From NCBI RefSeq assembly GCF_000687475.1, contig NC_057316.1:4898001-4962000 (forward strand): a stretch of 64,000 nucleotides of DNA, given 5' to 3'. The DNA comes from Ustilaginoidea virens. Taxonomy: Eukaryota > Ascomycota > Sordariomycetes > Hypocreales > Clavicipitaceae. Below the pieces are notes generated by a model that was not told the DNA's origin, searched no databases, and worked only from the letters and a program-made list of their open reading frames with translations. Within the stretch, counting starts at the first letter, position 1. Every line of letters begins with the position of its first letter. This document shows, piece by piece, positions 1 through 11,163 of this stretch. The position numbers and the translations under genes were made by a program.

Positions 1-1
1 G

Positions 2-310
2 AACGGGCTGGTCAACCAGCAATGCATGGCGGACAAATGCAAAGCTTTTGTGGAGTTGATGAATGTTGACAAAGAGTTCAAAGTGGCGGATGAAGATGAT
101 GGCATGGACATGGACGGGCCGAGCACGCCAAGCGAGGGTGACGAAGAGGAAGATGGAGGGGACAGAAGCCGCAAGAGAAAAGGAGCAGGAACACCTGGGG
201 GCCGGAAGAAGAGGGCGCGTTCAGGCTCACCGGTACGCAAAAGGGGCCGGCCGCGGAAACAAAGCGCAGACCGGAGCGACGACGACGGGCTTGACGGCGG
301 CTGGATCTGA
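2..310 (+). CDS. C-terminal end of an AT-hook nuclear protein (5' truncated)
   Basis: The reading frame is open from the first bases of the window to a TGA at 308-310, so about 102 C-terminal residues are visible. A short helical-looking piece (CKAFVELMNVDKEF) is followed by an acidic segment (EGDEEEDGGD), then basic stretches (SRKRKG, RKKRARSG) and an AT-hook core, KRGRPRK. Such acidic/basic/AT-hook tails are usual for DNA- or chromatin-bound nuclear proteins, for example fungal cohesin SA/Scc3 subunits, but nothing here fixes the identity. The conserved part lies outside the window. The nuclear, DNA-binding reading is inference from the AT-hook and the probable nuclear localisation signals. 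Confidence 0.6.
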   Translation, partial: NGLVNQQCMADKCKAFVELMNVDKEFKVADEDDGMDMDGPSTPSEGDEEEDGGDRSRKRKGAGTPGGRKKRARSGSPVRKRGRPRKQSADRSDDDGLDGGWI

Positions 311-354
311 CCGGCAAACAGAAGAACGAATGCGCGAGGAGATCCGGGACGAAT

Positions 355-447
<93 letters not shown>

Positions 448-1289
448 GGATGTATATACAAAAAGGGGTGTATACTTGCACGCTGGGATTCACGCGCTCG
501 ATTTATCGCCATGATGACTCGGATCAACCATCGGACGAAGAAGGACTAGGGTGGCGTCTGGAGGAAAAATTTTGCTGGTCTAGTTTTTCGCATCTTGCTC
601 TTTTGTTTTGTTTTACTTTCTACTTCGAAAGATACCTGAGCATGATGGTTCTACATGGCAGGAAACGGGATTTTCTACACTAGCTCTCATATTTGATATA
701 CATGGTAGACGAGATGAAATGACTATACATACAGTACGTGCTATAAAAACGGGCTGGTTATCAGGTTAGCTAGCTGGAAGGGGAAGGCTTTAGATAAGCA
801 GACACGAAAAAAAAGAAGAAGAAAAAAATTAGATTTGTTTTCCACTGGATTTGGCCTCGATTGAATGGGCCAAGGGGATGGTTGCACTCGGAACATGGCG
901 AGTATATTATATGCAATTGTGCACATGGTTGCACGATCTGATGCATCCACCCACCACCCACCTTTGCACCTTGAGTCTGGTGATGTTTGGAGCGGTGCGT
1001 GAACCTTAGGTACCTACATGTACCTAAGTTGAAGTGAGCGTGCTGGTGCCTGGCCCCTGGCCCCTGGCCCCCTGTCCCCCTGTCCCGCGCCCGTCCACAC
1101 CCACCTACCCACTGGGGCGATCCGATCCCAGCACGCTGACCGTGCAGAAGTTGAATGTACTTGTACATGCCAGACCCGAGGCCCAGCCAGCCGTGCTAGG
1201 ACCAAAGGTTGCACTCGCACTGCACGGTGGCACGGCCAGCGCCTGTGTGCTTCACTTTGAACAAGACCCCTTTTCCCGGCCAACTTGCA

Positions 1290-1329
<40 letters not shown>

Positions 1330-2083
1330 CCTCGTTCTGGCCTTCGCTCTCCTCGCCTTGTTGATAATTGCTTTGCTCTCTCTGCGGTTGTTCGCTTCGG
1401 CCTCTCCCCTCCTCCCCCCTCCCCCCCCGGTTCGCGCCGGCAGTCGACAAGCCCAGCCCTTGTCATCGCGCAACCATTATCCATCAGATCATACCGGGAA
1501 GCGGATGACGTCGTGCCTTGCCAGCAAAAGCTAGCTAGGTAGCTACCTTGATGTTGTTGCCAGGTAACCTGCCACATTGCAAACCAGTTAGACTACATGC
1601 CGGGTACCTAACCTTGAACCAACCAGGGCCCGTCCCACATCCATATTAGGTACCAAAGGTACTCAGGTACCCAGGTGCGCCCACCCCCTGGGGACCTGGC
1701 TCCTGACTCCTGCGCCCAAGCGGTGCTCGCCGCCTTTGGGCGCCGGTTTGAAATTCCAAACAAAAGTCTGGTCTCAGTCCACACTCGTGAGTGAGTACAC
1801 GCCCGGGAGCCAACATACATCACAGCATACATCATCGACCCGCCAATTTCCAAGTCTCCCGGCCCAGCGACCGTGTGCGAGGCATGGGCCACTAGCATTG
1901 ACACTACTACTTACTACATGTACTGTGGCAGGCTGCCCCTGCCCCGGGTTGACCCAGAGTCTGCTTCGCGCCTCCCTTTATTATTGCTGCCGCGTGGTGA
2001 CTCCGTGCTCGCTCCTTCCTTCCCTTCTTTCTTCCGACCTGACCTCCCAACACATCCAACCACCTCGGAGGCTCAGAGCCACC
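311..2083. other. Intergenic region with microsatellites
   Basis: No supportable gene. It holds the 3' flank of the AT-hook gene with a (CA)n tract running into a (TA)n tract (about 357-434). A TAGGTACC-type cluster lies near 1005-1029, a (CT)n tract near 1285-1326, and further GGTACC/TACTCAGGTACC motifs at 1640-1680. The open frames here are short, overlap on both strands and follow the repeats. Confidence 0.6.
357..434. repeat. (CA)n/(TA)n compound microsatellite
   Basis: An uninterrupted CA dinucleotide run of about 45 nt continues directly into a TA run of about 32 nt, then GTATG-like steps. It lies just after the stop codon of the first gene. Confidence 0.95.
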
Positions 2084-2101
2084 ATGACCTCACGTGAGTA
2101 A
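2084..2101 (+). promoter_or_regulatory. Five-codon upstream ORF or 5' splice donor ahead of the CAX gene
   Basis: The sequence GCCACCATGACC gives an ATG at 2084 in a strong initiation context. Read through, it makes a five-codon peptide ending at TAA (2099-2101). The same bases contain a perfect donor, GTGAGT, at 2094. A polypyrimidine tract ending in CAACCAG|ATG (acceptor at 2400-2401) could be a matching acceptor, but the frame it joins stops at 2593-2595. It is therefore either a small uORF or the start of a spliced leader; the sequence alone does not decide. Confidence 0.4.
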
Positions 2102-2695
2102 ATCCCATTCTCCCCCCTCCTCCCCCTCCCCCCCCCAGCACTCTGTCTTGTCGGCTTCTTCTCGTTGTTGTTTGTGTTGTTTGTGTTGTTTGTGTTGTTT
2201 GTCATGTTTGCGTCTGGTCGTTTCCATTCTTCATTGTTCAGTCCCGTCTCGTCTTGACCATCCATCCATCCCCATCCCCATCCCCATCCCCCCTTTCTCG
2301 CCATGCCCAATGATGTTGCTTGCTGCTACGGTCAACCTGCTCCACCCGAGTCCACTCCCTCCTCCCCTTTCACAGCGTGTCGGCGTTTTTTTTTCAACCA
2401 GATGACATGACCTGCCGCTGCCATGGACGGTTCAGAATCAAGCTTCTGCCACGCTTCTGCACCCGCAATGGCAATGCGTTGGGTTGCGTTGCAATCAATG
2501 CACAGCCCCCCCCCCCCTCCCCTTGGAACACCACCATCACCGTCGCCCGCCCTGTCAAGCTGCATTCCTCACTCTGCCTTGTCCTGGCTGATTGACATCT
2601 GTCGATTACCACTACCCTCCCCCCCCCCCCCCCCAGGGATTCTCCATCCGTTAGTCATCATTGCGTCGGCTAATGTTTATCGCGGCTTGTTCGCC

Positions 2696-4495
2696 ATGGC
2701 AGTCAATCACTTCAAGAACAAGCGTGCGGCGCACAACATCAACCGGAACAGTGGCGATAATTGGAATCTCTTTCGGCATGTGTCTTGGAGCAATCGGCGA
2801 GAAACATGGTCTGGGGGCCAGCTGGAGTCGCAGCGGGAGGAGGCTGGAGGGAACGGCGACGGCCATGACGATGCAGCGCGATTGACTCACGTTAGCACAG
2901 CACCGACGACCCAGCGCATCACAACGCCAACCAACCCCTCCAACTCGGACGCCGTCGCAAGCTCCGCCAAGGGCAGCCACGAGGCCGAGATTGCAGACGA
3001 GAAGCCGACCAGCCATTGCTCCATCGATGACGCTCCGCTAGGCGGCGTCAGAAACCGAAGAGCTGACCTGGATGGGCCCAGTGTTGCCGCCGACGGGCCC
3101 CTCGGCATCCCTCCCGTAACTACTGACGATGACGACAACAACGGCAAGGGAAAGAAGAACAGCAAGCCAGAAAAGGGCGGGATGATTCGACACGTCCAGC
3201 CCAAAGAACCCTTTACCGTGGCCAATCAGCTGCAGCGCACCTTTTTGAACTCGTGGATCAACATCCTCATGCTGGCCGCGCCTGCTGGCATTGCCATGCA
3301 TTACGCCCACGTCGACGGCAAAGCCGTCTTTGTCGTCAACTTCATCGCCATCATCCCCCTGGCGGCCATGCTCAGTTTCGCCACCGAGGAAGTCGCCTTG
3401 CGCACCGGCGAGACCCTCGGTGGTCTCATCAACGCCACCTTTGGCAACGCCGTTGAGCTCATCGTTGCCGTCATTGCCCTCAAGGACAACAAGGTGGCAA
3501 TCGTCCAGACCTCCCTGATTGGCTCCATCCTGTCCAACCTGCTCCTCGTCATGGGCTTTTGCTTCTTTTTTGGCGGCTTGCGCCGGCAAGAGCAGCACTT
3601 CAACCACACCGTCGCCCAAACGGCCGCTTCCCTGCTGGCCTTGGCCGTCGCCTCGGTCATTGTTCCGTCCGTTTTCGAAGTCGCCGCGCCGAATGTGGGC
3701 CAGGACGAGATCGCCAAGATGTCGAGAGGAACCGCCGTCATCCTCCTCGTCGTGTACGCCGCCTACCTTTTTTTCCAGCTCAAGACCCACCAGGCCGTGT
3801 TCAACGAGGAGAGCCAGAAGGTGCCGGCAAAGCCCTGGTCAACTGGAGGTCTGGGATCCGGCGCCGTCAAGCAAGGCCTCGCCATGCCCAGCGGGCTCAT
3901 GGGGTACGGGATGCCTGCCCAGGACGAGAACCAGCGGCTGTCCAAGATGCTCATGCCCCGCCGCCGCGCCGAGGACGACGAGGACGAGGAAGAGGACCCC
4001 CAGCTTCACTTCTTTGTTGCCTTGGGCACGCTGCTGGTCTCCACCGTCATCATCGCCTTTTGCGCCGAATCAATGGTTGGCTCCATCGACGACATTACGC
4101 AGGCGGGCGGCCTGAAGGAGGAGTTTGTAGGGCTCATCTTGCTCCCCATAGTCGGAAACGCCGCGGAACATGCCACGGCCGTCACCGTCGCCATCAAGGA
4201 CAAGATGGATCTGGCCATTGGCGTGGCCGTGGGGTCCAGCATGCAGGTTGCGCTCTTCCTCATCCCTCTTCTCGTCGTCATTGGCTGGGGCATGGGCAAC
4301 ATCAACATGGACCTGAGCTTCGACATGTTTCAAGTAGCCGTCTTGTTTGTCGCCGTCTTGCTGACCAACTACCTAATTGGCGACGGCAAGAGCCACTGGC
4401 TGGAAGGCTGGCTGCTGATGTGCCTGTACGCCATTATCGGTGTCTGTGCCTTTTGTGAGTTTTTGACTGCCAGCCTCGTTGTGCTGTTCGCTTGA
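2696..4495 (+). CDS. CAX-type Ca2+/H+ exchanger
   Basis: Predicted proton-coupled calcium antiporter of the CAX family, which usually loads Ca2+ into the vacuole. The 599-residue protein has a hydrophilic N-terminus of about 180 residues, then about 11 hydrophobic segments. Both signature repeats are present: c-1 as ATFGNAVELIVA (around residue 250) and c-2 as VGNAAEHATAV (around 487). These carry the acidic residues that bind the ion. An acidic loop (RRRAEDDEDEEEDPQ, around 422-436) separates the two halves, as in other CAX proteins. The start at 2696 was chosen because the longer open frame from 2423 encodes only proline-rich low-complexity sequence across poly-C tracts and looks like leader or intron. 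At 599 aa it is longer than yeast Vcx1 (about 410), mainly through the N-terminal extension. Vacuolar location is family knowledge, not shown here. Confidence 0.9.
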   Translation: MAVNHFKNKRAAHNINRNSGDNWNLFRHVSWSNRRETWSGGQLESQREEAGGNGDGHDDAARLTHVSTAPTTQRITTPTNPSNSDAVASSAKGSHEAEIADEKPTSHCSIDDAPLGGVRNRRADLDGPSVAADGPLGIPPVTTDDDDNNGKGKKNSKPEKGGMIRHVQPKEPFTVANQLQRTFLNSWINILMLAAPAGIAMHYAHVDGKAVFVVNFIAIIPLAAMLSFATEEVALRTGETLGGLINATFGNAVELIVAVIALKDNKVAIVQTSLIGSILSNLLLVMGFCFFFGGLRRQEQHFNHTVAQTAASLLALAVASVIVPSVFEVAAPNVGQDEIAKMSRGTAVILLVVYAAYLFFQLKTHQAVFNEESQKVPAKPWSTGGLGSGAVKQGLAMPSGLMGYGMPAQDENQRLSKMLMPRRRAEDDEDEEEDPQLHFFVALGTLLVSTVIIAFCAESMVGSIDDITQAGGLKEEFVGLILLPIVGNAAEHATAVTVAIKDKMDLAIGVAVGSSMQVALFLIPLLVVIGWGMGNINMDLSFDMFQVAVLFVAVLLTNYLIGDGKSHWLEGWLLMCLYAIIGVCAFCEFLTASLVVLFA

Positions 4496-5220
4496 TTGGG
4501 ATTCGTTTTGTTCCGTGCTAATTTGCGTCGCATTAGGGTATCCCGATATTCAACTTGACAAGGCAAACGGGAAAGGGTCATAGTTTGAAGGCAATTTTTG
4601 CACTTTTTTTTTTTTCTCCCTCGGCGTTGGAGGATTTTGCATTGCGAGGCCCGTGATGGCCGCCTCCTTGCGTTGCTCGACTTTTCTACACAAGATCTGC
4701 CGTGGCGTAGCTTTTTTTTTTTTTTTTTTTTTCCATTTTCATGTCCACTTCCATTTAATTCCCGTTCTCTTGTCGTTATTCCCCCCTCTTTTGTCCATCT
4801 CCATTCGAAACGGCAGCATATGCTCACTCACATGCTGCAGCGCCTTCCTATCGTGCATGAATTGTCCCCCGCTGTTCCCTGCCCATCCCCCTTGGCGGCA
4901 CTTGATTTCAGTGAGCAAGGGCAAGAATGGTGCAATACCCTAGGTAGTCTCGATTACTAGTGCACAGGCAGCGGACGTTTAAGAAAAAAAAAAAAAAAGG
5001 AAAAAGAAAAATATGGGCTTCCGCCGCTCCCACTGTGAAGCCAACGTGGTCTCTAAATATCAAATAACAACTAAACTACATCCGTTTGCCGTGGGCCAGG
5101 CAACATGTCATCAAACTGTGCATGCAGACGTCAAGTACAAAGTGGCATCATACTGTAGTTCACGGTGACGTTTGAAATCCAAGCACCCCCCAACACCACC
5201 AACCGCCCCCCCCCGGGCCA
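4496..5220. other. Convergent intergenic region
   Basis: 3' flanks of the CAX gene and of iml1. It contains T tracts at about 4604-4616 and 4710-4731 and an A tract at 4983-4998. No gene is seen. Confidence 0.6.
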
Positions 5221-8200
5221 TCATTTCCCCTTGGACCCTAATCCCATACCGTCGTACTGCACGCTGCCTCGTCTCAGAAACGCCATGGGACTGCTCATCC
5301 GTATGCTCGCCATGGCGGCTGCCGAGTGCGCGTCCCCCCCGGCGGCATGCCGGTCGCCCAGGACCCCGGGCGGCAGGCCCAAGGAGGGGATGCTCGCCTC
5401 GGGCACGGGGTCCAGCCCCGCGAGGGACTGCGTCGTGGCGGTGGATGCCGGCGTGCCGTGCGGTCGCTGCATGCCCTTGTCCAGCATCTCCTTGTAAAAG
5501 GCCGCGAGGGCGGCCTCGTTGCGGCAAAAGGCCTCGAGCTCGGCCTGGACGGCTTCCGGCCCCGAGCGGGCGGTCGCGGCGCCGGGCTTGCCGCCGCCGC
5601 CGCCGCCGCCGTCGGCCGGTCTGGCGACGGGGGAGGAGAACTGGTGGAACGTGGGCCGGACCTGCGGCGAGGTCATGGGCCCTCCGGCGGCCGCGCATTC
5701 GGGAGCGCTGCCGGGCACGCTGCCGCCGCCGCCGCCGTGGCTGGCCGCGTAGGAAGAAGCCATCTGGGAGATGCTGCGCCCGGTCCCGGTCCCGGCGAGC
5801 GGTGGCTGCGGTGGCGGTTGCTGCTGCTGCTGCTGCTGCTGTTCCGGGTGCACACCTTGGTTGCGGAGCAGGCTGATGCGCCTGTTGCAGAGCCTGTTGG
5901 CGAGCACGAGAAAGTTGCCCTCGTCGGTGATTTGCGCAAGCAGCGCGCCGGACCGGTGTATGTACTGCGTGTACAGGAAGTCGGGCTTGCCCCACGAGTA
6001 GCGCACGTCCACGTCGGCGGGGAAGTTGGACGCCGCCTCCATGTCGAGCACAAAGTCGAAGCTCTTGAGGATGGCCGTCTGGTAAAAGTTGTTGCACGGG
6101 CCGGCCTGGGGCCCCAGGGAGTTGGGGTCGTAGTAGGCGTCGGGGCGCTCGGCCGGCGGCGGCAGGGCCAGCCGGATGGGGTACGGCTTGCGGAACGGGT
6201 TGGTCTCGGTGATGCGGCACGCCTCGCGGATGGGGACCTGGACGAGCCGCAGGCCGTACTGGCTGGCCTCGCGCTCCCAGCTTTCGACGGCGTCCTCGAC
6301 CAGCTTGGACGTCGCGCTCATCCAGCCGATGCGGATGTGGTAGCAGCTGTCCGGGTTGTGCAGCCGGTCGTAGTGCAGGTCGATGCGCTCCGGGCGGTAC
6401 GACCTCTTGCGCGGGTCGACGTCGTACCGCATCATCTTGCTGAGCGCCACGCGGGGCCGGTTCTTGAACGTGAACACCCCCGCCTGCTGGCTGGAGCTCG
6501 AGGCGGGGCCAAACGAGGCCGGAGACTTGCCGTCGCCCGCTGCGGCTGCCAGCGGCGGCGGCCGGGAAGCCCCGACGACGCTGGGCCGTGGGGAGTCGCT
6601 GCCGCCGCCGCCGCCGCCGTCGGACAGCGCGGGAGCGGGTGACGAGACGTCGCGCCGGCCGCCTCCGCCTCCGCCTCCGCCTCCGCCTCCGCCTCCGCCT
6701 CCGCCTCCGAACCACCCCGGCCGTGGTTTTGCGTACTCTGGCGCAATCTGGTAAAAGTAGTTGCCGTCGCGGAAGTTGTGGCGTCTCTCCACGTGCATAA
6801 ACAGCCCCCTTTCCTTGTCGGCTGGCTTGGTCTCGGCCGCTTCCTTGTCCCTTGCGTCGCTGGGTACCATCAGCATGTTGCCCAGCTCTTCCGCTTCTTC
6901 CCGGCTCTCCAGGTCTTCGAAATTGTCCAGGAGCCAGGTGGTCATTTCCGACCCGATGAAGCAGGCGCTGTGCAGCCTAAGATGCCACCGGCGGTTTCGA
7001 ACCGGCGCCCCGCCGCTCTCCACCGGCTGTTGGATGGCTTCCGCAAGCGCTGCCAGGTTGAGATTCGCCTTGTGGAATCGCTCCTTCCTGGTGACGAGCT
7101 GCCCCTTGCGGTGCGTGGCGTCCATGCTCTCCAGTATCGGCAGGGTCTCGAGCTCGGCGGCAATCACAACCGATGCGTCTTCCGTCTTGTACACAATGTC
7201 CAGCAGAGACCGTCGCTTGGCAGAGGCTTGGAACCGCCGTTCCGAAGGCGGGGCGTATCGGTTGCGCTGCCAGAGCTGAGCAAGCTTCTTGATGCCCTCG
7301 ATGCGAAGTTCTTCCGCGTTGTCGCCCGTGTGGATCCGGGGAATCGACGGGTGCCGGGGGCTGAGCGGGATCAGCACGAATCTCGCCCGCCAGAACCGCA
7401 GACTGTCCATCATCTCGTCGTAGTGGCCTGCGAGGTACGAGTCAATCGTGTTCCAGCTCCTCTCCGGTTTCGGGGTCATAATGTCAATCGAGCGGGTCTC
7501 GTATTCCGAATCCAGATTTGTCCTGATCGCCGGCCGGTAGGTTGGATGGAAGCTGTCGGACTCGACCGTGGAGTCGGTGGGTTTCCGCAGGTAAATGTTG
7601 ACCTCAACCTCGGTGCCGTTTACGCACGACAGCTGATGGATCGTGTTTCCGACGGACATGAAGACGCTTGTGCCGTCGTCCAGCGGTTGGTCGCGAGAAA
7701 AGATGTCGGCAATCTTGACGACCTTTTGGCCAAACGCCCTGGCCACCAGAGGGCCTACAATGGCTTGGAAGCCCTGGGAGAACCGCATGCTAATCAGCTC
7801 CTTCATAAACTCCTTGCGAGACTTTGGTTCATCGACCACGTCGTCGTCCATGTTCTGGTCGATGTTGTACGGATGCCGCTGATACTCTGCGTCGAACTGA
7901 GCCTTGGAGGGGAAGTACTCCGTCGTCAGTGGCACAGCGGCAGGGCAGCACAGCGTCTTCCATTTCTGCACCTTCATGTCCGAGGTCCGAGGGAAAACAT
8001 GCTGCCACCGGCTGTACAAGACAGTGTCGTCTATCCTGTAGCTCTCGGGGTGGGAAGGATTGAGGAGCGTCAACCAAGGGTTGATGGCCCTCGTGGGAGA
8101 CAGGGTGGACGGCAATTCCGGGACGACGCCTGCCCTCAGCTTGCTCGTGTACACCTTCTGGGCGTCCTCGGCTCGCAGGGCGTTGGAGAAATGCACGTCG

Positions 8201-11163
8201 CTGTCCTCGTGACGTTTCTCCCGGCGGATACCTCGGCCTGCAGGTACGATTGGCGGCAGCTCCGCCTGAAACTGACTGGCTGCGGTGCTTGGCCTGCTAA
8301 AGGCATCCCTGGAAATAGGGATGCTTGGCGTTGCGGGCATTGCCCGGGCGCCAGGATCGCTCGTCTCCGACCTCTGCATCGGCCCAGCGACGGATGATGC
8401 GCGGTTCCTGATGGTTTGCGGGGTTGACGGCCTGACTTCTGCCAGTGAGCGAGGATTGGATGGCGGCCGCAAGCTGTTCGATGACAGGACAGCAGCAGCA
8501 CTCACAGTCTCGACCCTAACCTCGGCGGCGGCTACCTTGGGCGCTGCGATCCCGAAGCCACGATTCCCGAGACTGAACTGGCGCATGAACTTTGGCGGTC
8601 GGATCGAGGGTGCTTTCTTGCCGGTGCCACACGGAGGTTCGGGCCCAGGCTGTCGAGCAGTCGGCAGAACCGGCCTTTCGACATCTGCGGCCGCAAGCGA
8701 CGCCTTCCGGGACGACTGCGTATGAGCGGCGGCTCTCCGTTCTGGCAGGGACGTCCCAAACGGACCGGCGTCGTCTTTTGTTTGCTGTCTCCGACCTGAA
8801 TCATCAGGTTCTGTCTTGTGTTTTGATGCTGGGTGGTGGTGATGGTGATGGTGATGGTGCTGGTGCTGGTGCTGGTGCTGGTGCTGGTGCTGGTGCTGGT
8901 GGCGATTTCTTGTCAGCTTAGCCTTTGCGTCGTCGTACTCTCGTAGGTTCTTCCAGAGGGATTTATCTGCCATCCGAGAGAACCTGTCGGGAACAAACTT
9001 CTGGAAGCCGTAGACAGGGTCGAACAAAGCCTCCGGAGGATGCTTGGGCGGCATATACACCACCTCGCCCAGCCGCTCCGCACGCCGTTTTATCATGGCA
9101 TTGGCCTGCACCTGCTGCGCAGGATAGTTCGGGTCGGTTTGCAGCGGAGCGGTTTCAATTTCGTTGGCGTCCAAAACACTTCGCATCTGCAAGTCATACA
9201 TTCTACACCTCACCTTGAACCGGGATGCATCCTCCTGCTCCACCCGGTTCGATACGGTCAGCGCAATGCCGGCATAAGACAGAGATTCTTCCGATGCGCC
9301 GGTCCAGAACGAGACGTGTAACCACTGAGGCAGGGCGTAGCAGTACTGCTCGCTGGCTCCCATCAAGGCCAGGGTCTCGATCCTACCTGCCAGGTTGAAG
9401 GCCTTTGTCGGCGAGAACGAGCCAGACAGTGACTGGTAGCTCCCAATGACGGGAGTGGGTTGATTCGGGGTGCTATCACGACTGTGGAATGACCTGGACA
9501 GCAGAGCCGTCCCCTGCCCTCCCCGACCGTCTTCCGAGTACTGGGGGTTCCGGTACTTGAACAGGGGCGCAGAATGCAGCGGCATGGCTCCCATGCAAAT
9601 CAGATCTATGCCGATGCCATTCCCGACTAGCGCCTCGGTGGTCCGCTGCAGTGTCCCGTAGTCCACCTCGAAAACGCCGGGACCTGGAGTGATGACGACG
9701 ATAGATATTCCCGTCCGAGCCAAGTCTCGGTCGATGTAGTCGTGCGCGAACTGGGAGGCCGCCAAGTTTATGGCTTCCAAAACGTTGCCATGCAGAGCCA
9801 AGGACGATTCAGCTTTGACGGGGCTGGGCACCCCGTCTTTCCCACCGTCATCATCCTCGCTCGCCATCTGAGCGAAAGCAGCGACGGACTGATGGTGCAG
9901 GCTAATGTCCCGCCGGAAGAAGTTGAACTCCTTCTTCAGCTGGTGGAGAATCCGTGTCCACTCACCGCTCGACATCTCGCTGACCACGACCCTGTAAAAG
10001 TCCTTGTACGGCCGCCGGACTCCCGAAGGTTGGATCCCGGTGTAGTAACCGTGCAGCAGAGAGCTGTAGGCGAGGTCTGCGCTGATGCCGGTGTCGTATT
10101 CCACGCGGGCGAAGAGAACTATGCTCACGAGGTGCTTGACCTTTAGCATTTCCCAGCGCTTGAACAGGGCTGGCAGGAACCCGTTGACGACTTTGTTGAA
10201 CATGATCTCCCCCGAGGTTTCGGAGTCAAAGTCCCACATTTCTCGCGCCATTTGGATGAAGAGGATGTACTTTGCGGATTCGCTCCGGAATATCGGCCGG
10301 GTGTCTCTGGCAAAGAAGGCCGAGTGCATGGTCTGCCCATTGACGTAGACCGCGGTGACCTGGGCTTTGATGGTGCCGAGGGAAAAAATGGACTGGCCTT
10401 TGTACACTGTCCGCTGGGTCAGTTCTCCAACGGCCAGCCTCCACATATCGGCCCGCGAGAGGTACTGATCCTTGAAGGATATCTCGACATGTGTTGCCTC
10501 AACGGCGGGGTGGTCCTTGTCGACCTGGAAGGGGCAGGCAGGCATGCCGGGTTAGCAGAGCGCACGGCCGAAGCTTCGGGGAGCTCGCACCAGGCTTGTT
10601 TCAGCAAACAATGGACTTACCGGCCGCAGAAGCACATGAGACCTCTTCTTAAACCCAAACGCATCGGCAATGTGCCTCGCGAGATGCACTTCAATGTCGG
10701 GGTATCGGTTCTTCATTTCCTTGGTCATGTCCTTGGCCACGAAGATGAAGGTGTGGCCGACGTCGGAATCATGGTCGCCGAATGCGCCAGACACGGACCT
10801 TGAAGTGTCGGCGTGCTCATGTGTCTGTTTGTGAAGACTTCCGTAGCCGCCGGCCGCGTTTTTGGAATCGCCCTTTAGAGGCACCAGGGCCATGAGCATG
10901 CCGGGACGGACATGGCCGGCGAAAAGGTCCAAGTTGAGAAGCGCCTCGTCCTTGGAGTAGCCGTCGTTGACCAGTACGGAGCAGTATCGCTCCGACTTGC
11001 GGCGCTTGTCTTCGCGTATCGTAGAGTGAGTCGAGGTGCTACCTGGAGAGCTTGGCGAGTCGGTTGAACGGCCATCAAAGCTCACCGGGCTGGACTGGTG
11101 CAGGTGGGACCAGCGCGGTCGCTTCGGCGGACCCAACGGGGTAGTCCCAGCGAACCGAGACAT
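5221..11163 (-). CDS. iml1: Iml1/DEPDC5-type GATOR1 (SEACIT) subunit
   Basis: Predicted GTPase-activating subunit of GATOR1/SEACIT. It acts on the Rag-family GTPase Gtr1 at the vacuole and turns down TORC1 when amino acids are scarce. Two exons on the minus strand: 11163-10621 and 10524-5221. The 96-nt intron has donor GTAAGT, branch GCTAAC and acceptor TTCCAG, and gives a 1948-residue protein. The Iml1-family N-terminal region runs through exon 1 into exon 2 (for example [16 protein letters not shown]). A DEP domain is seen near residues 1340-1425 ([28 protein letters not shown]). Three homopolymeric insertions interrupt it: His/Gln near 723-745, Gly near 1454-1470 and Gln near 1743-1750. 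The length fits filamentous-fungal orthologues (yeast Iml1 is about 1580). The start is the first ATG of the conserved frame, beginning [11 protein letters not shown]. Confidence 0.93.
6658..6708 (-). repeat. Poly-glycine codon repeat within iml1
   Basis: GCCTCC/GCCGCC hexamers on the plus strand read as a run of about 16 glycines in iml1, just after the DEP domain. The unit is regular, which suggests replication-slippage expansion. Confidence 0.85.
8830..8902 (-). repeat. (GGTGCT/GGTGAT)n repeat encoding a His/Gln tract in iml1
   Basis: The plus strand reads GGTGATGGTGATGG and then GGTGCTGGTGCTGG. On the coding strand this is CAGCAC and CATCAC repeats, giving alternating His-Gln and then about nine His. 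It falls in a poorly conserved linker of Iml1. Confidence 0.85.

Noticed and set aside
2423..2695. N-terminal extension of the Ca2+/H+ exchanger from ATG 2423
   Set aside because: The added 91 residues are proline-rich translations of poly-C tracts with no family resemblance, and a better start lies at 2696.
5165..6754. Plus-strand frames of up to 438 codons opposite the iml1 3' end
   Set aside because: Antisense of GC-rich iml1 coding DNA; no independent motif.
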